From DASYGT01 sp035999365 (GTDB lineage Bacteria > Actinomycetota > Actinomycetes > Mycobacteriales > Jatrophihabitantaceae), in contig DASYGT010000058.1 of assembly GCA_035999365.1 (NCBI GenBank), forward strand, positions 45,275-109,274: a DNA stretch of 64,000 bases, read 5' to 3'. Both the position numbers and the translations under genes were made by a program. The notes beneath the pieces were generated by a model that was not told where the DNA came from, searched no databases, and saw nothing but the letters and a program-made list of their open reading frames with translations. This document shows positions 58,947-64,000 of the stretch, piece after piece; the stretch's first letter is position 1, and each line of letters starts with the position of its first letter.

Positions 58947-59462
58947 TCAGTCGAACGTCGCGAGCAGCGCGGCGACGAGATTGGGTGCCAGATTGCCTCC
59001 GGTCAGCAGGTCGTCGGACGCCCCCTCGGAGGCGCGCAATCGAAGCATTACCGCTGACTCCCCGCTTCGCAGCACCGCGGCCACCAGTCGAGCTTCTCGC
59101 CGCTGCGGGTGTGCGAGCGCCGCCGCCACTGAATCCCCGGTGCCCGCGTCGAACAGCTCGGCCTCCGCCGAGGGCGGCAGCATGACGATGTGTTGGCAGA
59201 CCGCGCACCCGGCCACCGCGTCGGGCCACGTGATCTGCGCGAGGACGGCGTCGAGTTCGCCTTCGGGTAGCTCCTCCTGCTCGACGGGAGTCAGTGCACC
59301 GGCTGTGACTTGGCTCAGTCCCAGCTTTGCGGCGACGCGCAGATCGTCGGACGCGAGCCGCTCAGTGCTGACCAACGCGAACAGCGCGGTGGGGGCGTCC
59401 CATCCGTGCCGGCCGACGTGGGACTCGATCTCGGCGGCCGCGGCATCCAGGTGCGCAGTCAT
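58947..59462 (-). CDS. PPA1309 family protein
   Basis: 171 aa. The conserved segments HGWDAPTALFALVSTERL, the CAVC pair and the C-terminal NLAPNLVAALLATF identify the actinobacterial PPA1309 family. No catalytic activity is known. It sits between the Lon-PDZ and UPF0182 genes and faces away from the latter. An ATG 6 nt after CACGAT suggests a leaderless transcript. Confidence 0.82.
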   Translation of the reverse strand: MTAHLDAAAAEIESHVGRHGWDAPTALFALVSTERLASDDLRVAAKLGLSQVTAGALTPVEQEELPEGELDAVLAQITWPDAVAGCAVCQHIVMLPPSAEAELFDAGTGDSVAAALAHPQRREARLVAAVLRSGESAVMLRLRASEGASDDLLTGGNLAPNLVAALLATFD

Positions 59463-59468
59463 AGCACC

Positions 59469-59474
59469 ATCGTG
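59469..59474 (-). promoter_or_regulatory. -10 box (CACGAT) for leaderless PPA1309 gene
   Basis: Minus strand: CACGAT, 6 nt, then ATG at 59462. The same box precedes pruA. Confidence 0.4.
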
Positions 59475-59578
59475 CCAACGTTGCTCAGCGCACGTGCCAG
59501 CGGTGCGGGCGAGACGGAACCCGGCTACCGCCGAGTACGTTATGCCAAGAGCATCCGAAATCTGCCGAGGAGCTGCCC

Positions 59579-62533
59579 GTGGCCATGCGGCCGCCGATCC
59601 CCAGTCTGACGTTGTCGAGACGGTGGAAGATCGCGCTGGCGGTCGCCGGCATCCTGATCGTCCTGATCATCGTCGCCGCGTCGTTGACGGGCGTGTATGT
59701 GAACTGGCTCTGGTTCGGCCAGATCGGGTACCGCAAGGTCTACAGCACGGCTCTGTGGACGAGGATCTGGTTGTTTGTGATCTTCGGCGTGCTGATGTCA
59801 GTGATCATCGGCGGCAACCTCCTCGTGGCCTATCTCATGCGGCCTCCGTTCCGCCCTATGTCGGCGGAGCAGCAGAACCTCGAGCGCTACCGCGTGATGG
59901 TCGAGCCTCGTAAGCGGCTCATCCTGGCCGGCGTCATGCTGCTCGCGCTCTTCGCCGCCGGCATGTCCGCGCAGGGCAAGTGGCAGACCTGGTTGCTGTG
60001 GCTGAACGGGGGGCCCTTCGGCATCAAGGACCCCCAATTCCATCGCGACATCGGGTTCTACGCCTGGGACTACCCCGCCTACCGGGTGATGCTCGGCTTC
60101 GGATTCAGCGCAGTGCTGTTCGCCCTGATCCTGTCGATCGGCGTGCACTACCTCACCGGCGCGATCCGCCTGCAGACACCCGGACCGAAGGTCACCCCGG
60201 CCGCGCGCCGTCATCTGACGGCCCTGGTGTTCGTTTTCATGGCGCTCAAGGCGGTCGCGTACTGGCTGGACCGGTACGGACTCGTCTTCTCCAACCGCAG
60301 CAAGTTCACCGGCGCGTCCTACACGGACGTGCACGCCTCGCTGCAGGCCAAGACCATCCTGTTCTGGCTGGCGATCATCATCGCGCTCGGCGTGCTCGCG
60401 AGCATGTGGCTGCGCAGCGCGCTGCTGCCCGGAATCGGTTTCGTGGTCCTGCTCGTGCTGAGCATCCTGATCAGCGGCATCTACCCGGCCATCGTGCAGC
60501 AGGTGACGGTCAAGCCGAACGCCAGCGACAAGGAGCGCACCTACATCGGGCGCAACATCACCGCGACGAGACAGGCGTACGACATCGTCACGCAGAACAC
60601 CGCCGATCCCAACGGGCGGGTGTCCTACGTCGACTACCCCGTAACGCCGACGCCGAGCGCCTCGGCCCTCTCGCCGACAAACACCACGATCGGCAACATC
60701 CGCATCCTTGACCCGAACGTCGTGTCTCCGACCTTCACCCAGTTGCAGCGGATCAAGAACCCGTACGGCTTCGCCAACAACCTCGACATGGACCGGTACA
60801 CGACCCAGTCGTCGACCGGCGCCAGCGTCACGCACGACTACGTGGTCGGGGTTCGCGAACTGAACCCGGCCAACCTCACCGGCTCGCAGGGCAACTGGAT
60901 CAACGCACACACCGTGTACACGCACGGATACGGATTCGTCGCGGCCGAAGCCGACGTCGACATCACCAACCGAGAGGCACCGTTCGCAGCGGGCGACATT
61001 CCGCCCAACCCGCCTGGCACCACCGGCAGCCCGCTCGGGCTGACGACACCGCAGGTGTACTACGGCGAGCTGCTCAACGACTACTCGATCGTCGGTGCCA
61101 CGGGAACGCCGCGCGAGTACGACGGAGCGGACTCCACCACGACCTATGGTGGCAAGGGCGGCGTGTCACTCGGAAGTTTCGCGAACCGGCTCGCGTTTGC
61201 CGTGCACTTCAAGCAGACGAACTTCCTGCTGAACAGCGCCGCCAGCTCCAAGGGTGCCAAGCTGATCTTCAACCGCGATCCGCGGCAACGGGTCGAGAAG
61301 GTGGCTCCGTTCCTGACCGTGGACGGCGATCCGTATCCCGTCATCTCCGGCGGCCGGCTCGTCTGGATCGTCGACGCGTACACGACGATGGCGAACTACC
61401 CGTACTCCGAGCGGCAGTCGCTGTCCGACCTGACCGGCACCTCACTGTCGAAGGACCAGGCCAACCGTCAGATCAACTACATCCGCAACTCGGTGAAGGC
61501 GACGGTCGACGCCTACGACGGCACCGTGACGCTGTACCAGTGGGACACCAAGGATCCGGTGCTGAAGGCCTGGATGAAGATCTTCCCGGGCATCGTGAAG
61601 CCGGCGAGTCAGATGCCCCAGACGATCCGCGACCACGTGCGCTACCCCGAGGACCTGTTCGACGTGCAGCGTTCGCTGCTCGAGCAGTACCACGTCGATG
61701 ACCCGGTGACGTTCTACAACGTGCGTGACAAGTGGACGGTGCCTGCCGATCCGAATGCGGCCTCGGGCGACCAGCCGCCCTACTACGTCCTTGCCGACAC
61801 GCCAGGTGGCACAGGCACCGCGGCACAGTTCCAACTCACCACGCCGATGATGGTGAACAACTCGCCGAACCTCGCGGCCTACATTTCGGCCGACAGCGAC
61901 CCTGGAACGAACTACGGAAAGATCACGGTCCTGCGCATCACCAACAACGGGGCGATCCAAGGGCCGCAGCAGATCGCGAACGTGTTCAAGACGAATACTC
62001 AGATATCGAAGGACATCTCTCTGCTCAACCAGGGACAGTCGTCGATCATCCACGGCAACCTGCTGACGTTGCCCGTCGGCGGCACGTTCCTCTATGTCGA
62101 GCCGCTCTATGTCCAATCGTCCTATCCGACGCTGCAACGCGTGCTGGTGTCCTACGGCGACAGGATCGGTTACGGCGCGACGCTGGCCAATGCCCTGAGC
62201 GACCTGCAGGACGGTCATGTCACCGGCGAGACGCTCAACATCGTCGGCTCGACCGCGCCGTCGGGCGGCGGCGGAACGACCACGCCGTCTACGCCGGCGC
62301 CCAGCACGACGCCCTCGGGTGGGGTCAGCGGCTTGCCTTTGACGCAGCAGGCGGCCCTCGCCCAACTCAACACAGCCTTTACCGACCTGCAGAACGCCTA
62401 CAAGAGCGGGGACTTCGTCGCGATCGGCAATGCGCAGGCGCGTGTGCAGCAGTTGCTGCAGGCCTACGTGGCGAAGTACGGCTCGCCCACCACAACGCCC
62501 TCGGTGACCCCGACGACCTCGCGGACGAAATAG
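59579..62533 (+). CDS. UPF0182 family membrane protein
   Basis: 984 aa from a GTG with GAGGAG 6 nt upstream. The N-terminal third holds about seven membrane helices (for example IALAVAGILIVLIIVAASL). A large extracellular domain of about 600 residues follows, with family segments NPYGFANNLDMDRYTTQ and RYPEDLFDVQR. A Thr/Pro-rich stretch (TPSTPAPSTTPSGG) precedes a final coiled segment. It matches Rv3193c. Very widespread, function unknown; surface or transport roles are guesses. Confidence 0.93.
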   Translation: MAMRPPIPSLTLSRRWKIALAVAGILIVLIIVAASLTGVYVNWLWFGQIGYRKVYSTALWTRIWLFVIFGVLMSVIIGGNLLVAYLMRPPFRPMSAEQQNLERYRVMVEPRKRLILAGVMLLALFAAGMSAQGKWQTWLLWLNGGPFGIKDPQFHRDIGFYAWDYPAYRVMLGFGFSAVLFALILSIGVHYLTGAIRLQTPGPKVTPAARRHLTALVFVFMALKAVAYWLDRYGLVFSNRSKFTGASYTDVHASLQAKTILFWLAIIIALGVLASMWLRSALLPGIGFVVLLVLSILISGIYPAIVQQVTVKPNASDKERTYIGRNITATRQAYDIVTQNTADPNGRVSYVDYPVTPTPSASALSPTNTTIGNIRILDPNVVSPTFTQLQRIKNPYGFANNLDMDRYTTQSSTGASVTHDYVVGVRELNPANLTGSQGNWINAHTVYTHGYGFVAAEADVDITNREAPFAAGDIPPNPPGTTGSPLGLTTPQVYYGELLNDYSIVGATGTPREYDGADSTTTYGGKGGVSLGSFANRLAFAVHFKQTNFLLNSAASSKGAKLIFNRDPRQRVEKVAPFLTVDGDPYPVISGGRLVWIVDAYTTMANYPYSERQSLSDLTGTSLSKDQANRQINYIRNSVKATVDAYDGTVTLYQWDTKDPVLKAWMKIFPGIVKPASQMPQTIRDHVRYPEDLFDVQRSLLEQYHVDDPVTFYNVRDKWTVPADPNAASGDQPPYYVLADTPGGTGTAAQFQLTTPMMVNNSPNLAAYISADSDPGTNYGKITVLRITNNGAIQGPQQIANVFKTNTQISKDISLLNQGQSSIIHGNLLTLPVGGTFLYVEPLYVQSSYPTLQRVLVSYGDRIGYGATLANALSDLQDGHVTGETLNIVGSTAPSGGGGTTTPSTPAPSTTPSGGVSGLPLTQQAALAQLNTAFTDLQNAYKSGDFVAIGNAQARVQQLLQAYVAKYGSPTTTPSVTPTTSRTK

Positions 62534-62564
62534 GACCCGTGTGCGCGGAGCACGTCGACTCAGG

Positions 62565-62570
62565 TAAAGT
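62565..62570 (+). promoter_or_regulatory. -10 box (TAAAGT) of the tRNA-fMet gene
   Basis: TAAAGT lies 11 nt before the mature tRNA 5' end. No convincing -35 is seen. Confidence 0.5.
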
Positions 62571-62581
62571 GGTCGAAGCGA

Positions 62582-62658
62582 CGCGGGGTGGAGCAGCTCG
62601 GTAGCTCGCTGGGCTCATAACCCAGAGGTCGCAGGTTCAAATCCTGCCCCCGCTACCA
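62582..62658 (+). tRNA. Initiator tRNA-Met (anticodon CAU)
   Basis: 77 nt including encoded CCA. The anticodon is at 62616-62618 in the loop CTCATAA, and three G-C pairs (GGG/CCC) flank it. The first acceptor base C1 faces T72, an unpaired end. Both features mark the initiator rather than elongator tRNA. The T arm is GGTTCAAATCC. It stands alone, with no other tRNA nearby. Confidence 0.97.
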
Positions 62659-62666
62659 AGGGGGCG

Positions 62667-62687
62667 TTCCCGGTTATCGGCCGGGAA
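62667..62687 (+). other. Hairpin 9 nt downstream of the tRNA
   Basis: TTCCCGG / CCGGGAA, 7-bp arms with a 7-nt loop (TTATCGG). It may help 3' processing; no T-run follows it. Confidence 0.4.
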
Positions 62688-62695
62688 TGCTCACG

Positions 62696-62740
62696 AAATT
62701 GCTCTCGGACTGCGTTCTTGGCGGTCGAGGGCAATTTTCG
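62696..62740 (+). terminator. Probable intrinsic terminator of the tRNA gene
   Basis: Arms 62696-62707 and 62726-62737 form a 12-bp stem with one G-U pair. The run ATTTTCGTT overlaps and follows the 3' arm. Confidence 0.5.
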
Positions 62741-62831
62741 TTCGGCGACGAGCGGTTCGAGTTCGGCTAGCGGCTGGGGCCCGCACGGGGCGGTCCGGCG
62801 CTCTCGCGTCGATCTCGCGGAGGAGGAGTCT

Positions 62832-64000
62832 GTGGCTCGACCAGGCCGGCGGGGGGCGGGCGCTGTTCGTACCGCTTCGCCGGGGCAGCGACGCGTGCGC
62901 GCCGCGGAGGATGTCATCTCCGTGCTCGCTCGCGCCGCGCGCGAGGTGGAAGCGGCCGTCGAAGGTCGCCGCGTCACGCCCGCTGTGCGCACGAAGTTTC
63001 AGGTCGTGGCATTGCTCGTGCGCGAAGAGCACGCACGGGTCCAGGGGAATCAGAGCAACAGCCAGGCCAGGCGGTCCGAGCAGCTGAAACGTCTGGACGG
63101 GATCGCGACGATCCTCGCCAAGACCGCCGTGCGCGACCCTGCGCTCCTCGCGCTGCTCGCGGAGGATGCCGTGGTCTCCGATGCGGCCAGGTCGCTCAAG
63201 CGGAACATGTTGAGGGCGGCGGGTATCGAACCGGCCCCCGAGGAGATCGCACAGCCGGAGGCGCCGCCCGACTCCGCGAGCAACGAGCGTCGGGTCGTGC
63301 CCCAGTCGGTCGTTTCGCGAAAGCTGGCCAACCCGTTCCTCGCCCCCGACTTCTCGTCGGCCCGGCCGAGCACCCGAAGTGCCCGCCGCCTGACCGGTTG
63401 GGAGCTACTCAATCCGCTGCTCAGATCGTTCGAACGGGCCGAGGGCGGCGCCCCTGCGTGCATGGCGCTTCCGCCACCGGGCCCACTGCGCGTGCGGGCG
63501 AAACGGGAGCTGATGCCCCACCAGGTGCAGCTGATCGCCTCGGCTGCGGCCGGCCACCGAACCTTCCTTCTCGCCGACGAGCCGGGCCTGGGCAAGACCG
63601 CTCAGGCGCTGCTCGCCGCGGAGGCCGCGAATGCCTACCCCCTGCTGGTGGTCGTGCCCAGCGTCGTCAAGATCAACTGGGCCCGCGAGGCCGCCCTCTG
63701 GACACCGAACCGCTCGGCCACCGTGGTCCACGGCAACGGTGACACGGTCGACGGCTTCGCCGACATCGTCGTGGTCAACTACGAGGTGCTCGATCGCCAC
63801 GTGGGCTGGTTCGGTGACTTCGGTTTCCGCGGCATGGTCGTCGACGAGGCGCACTTCATCAAGAACAAGAACTCCCAACGCTCACAGCACGTCCTGGATC
63901 TCTCCGAACGCATCCGGTCCCGCACCGCGCGCCCGCTGTTGATGGCCCTCACCGGCACCCCGCTGATCAACGACATCGAGGACTTCCTGGCCATCTGGCA
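62832..64000 (+). CDS. SNF2-family ATPase/helicase (3' end cut)
   Basis: At least 389 codons, open to the window end. The GTG is preceded by AGGAGG at 5 nt. The first ~220 residues are a basic, helical, non-conserved region. Next, MPHQVQLIASA leads to the SNF2 motor: Walker A DEPGLGKTAQ, VVPSVVKINWARE (motif Ia), VVNYEVLDRH, DEAH in VVDEAHFIKN (motif II) and LTGTPLIND (motif III). SNF2 proteins move on duplex DNA; bacterial ones are linked to transcription recycling or defence. Its C-terminal half and partner domains lie beyond the window. Confidence 0.85.
   Translation, partial: MARPGRRGAGAVRTASPGQRRVRAAEDVISVLARAAREVEAAVEGRRVTPAVRTKFQVVALLVREEHARVQGNQSNSQARRSEQLKRLDGIATILAKTAVRDPALLALLAEDAVVSDAARSLKRNMLRAAGIEPAPEEIAQPEAPPDSASNERRVVPQSVVSRKLANPFLAPDFSSARPSTRSARRLTGWELLNPLLRSFERAEGGAPACMALPPPGPLRVRAKRELMPHQVQLIASAAAGHRTFLLADEPGLGKTAQALLAAEAANAYPLLVVVPSVVKINWAREAALWTPNRSATVVHGNGDTVDGFADIVVVNYEVLDRHVGWFGDFGFRGMVVDEAHFIKNKNSQRSQHVLDLSERIRSRTARPLLMALTGTPLINDIEDFLAIW

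Noticed and set aside
62615..62992. Minus-strand ORF ending in GAGFEPATSGL
   Set aside because: This ending is the well-known false translation of tRNA antisense sequence; the frame runs through tRNA-fMet.
1..64000. CRISPR array, prophage, integron or insertion sequence
   Set aside because: No regularly spaced repeats, transposase, integrase or recombinase motifs were found in any recognised reading frame.

Overview
The window is a gene-dense, high-GC chromosomal segment (about two-thirds G+C by eye) of an actinobacterium. The lineage shows in a WhiB7 with its leader, a mycoredoxin, mycothiol-type DinB proteins, the AdnAB helicase-nuclease, UvrD2, MoeZ, DUF3107, a UPF0182 protein, a WXG100/EccC pair and an initiator tRNA-fMet. 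From memory, the stretch from about 18 kb to 62.5 kb keeps the gene order of Mycobacterium tuberculosis Rv3193c-Rv3212, with lineage-specific insertions. Mycolic-acid genes are absent, so a Frankia-, Jatrophihabitans- or Nakamurella-like organism seems more likely than a mycobacterium. That placement is inference. No insertion sequence, phage, integrase or CRISPR array was found.

Layout. 0-3 kb: a 5'-cut hypothetical gene, a BldC-like helix-turn-helix protein, a SAF-domain protein and a MinD/CpaE-like ATPase. 3-7.8 kb: a wax ester synthase/DGAT, a patatin-like lipase, a DUF6912 protein and proline-catabolic pruA. 7.8-12.2 kb: a compact type VII secretion-like module, with an FHA-FtsK ATPase facing away from a WXG100 protein coupled to a SUFU-domain protein. 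12.3-18 kb: MaoC hydratase, NUDIX, small membrane protein, bacterial PH protein, PHP phosphoesterase, Fe-S RecB-like nuclease, and a three-gene operon rhlE / PQQ-propeller protein / hydrolase. 19.8-30 kb: ferritin-like protein, DUF3107, TetR, a split NHEJ set (LigD polymerase, LigD ligase, Ku), hydrolase, metzincin DUF3152, MoeZ, DinB protein, nitronate monooxygenase, TPR-like protein and an alkyltransferase-like protein. 30-37 kb: a thymidylate-synthase-like protein divergent from adnA-adnB. 37-46.5 kb: sarcosine-oxidase-like enzyme, M20 and two M16 peptidases, NudC, a P-loop-less uridine-kinase homologue, Mrx1 and UvrD2. 46.5-54 kb: MFS exporter, lipoprotein, whiB7 with a long attenuator leader, small proteins, HOT-type Fe-alcohol dehydrogenase, ABC1 kinase and a TOMM-type ThiF protein. 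54-64 kb: YgjP-like metalloprotease, hydrolase-cyclase fusion, DUF2342 protease homologue, small membrane protein, Lon-PDZ protease, PPA1309 protein, UPF0182 protein, tRNA-fMet and the start of an SNF2 ATPase cut by the window end.

The main themes are DNA end repair (Ku, LigD, AdnAB, UvrD2, an ATL protein, RecB-like and SNF2 proteins), stress and drug resistance (WhiB7, MFS, Mrx1) and envelope proteolysis. Many genes appear leaderless: a (T/C)ANNNT box lies 6-7 nt before the start codon. In two divergent pairs these boxes overlap within gaps of only 15 and 23 bp. The most unusual items are the WXG100-SUFU-EccC module, the thymidylate-synthase-like protein, the overlapping leaderless promoters and a TGTGGA/TCCACA (DnaA-box-like) cluster at 54.1-54.3 kb.
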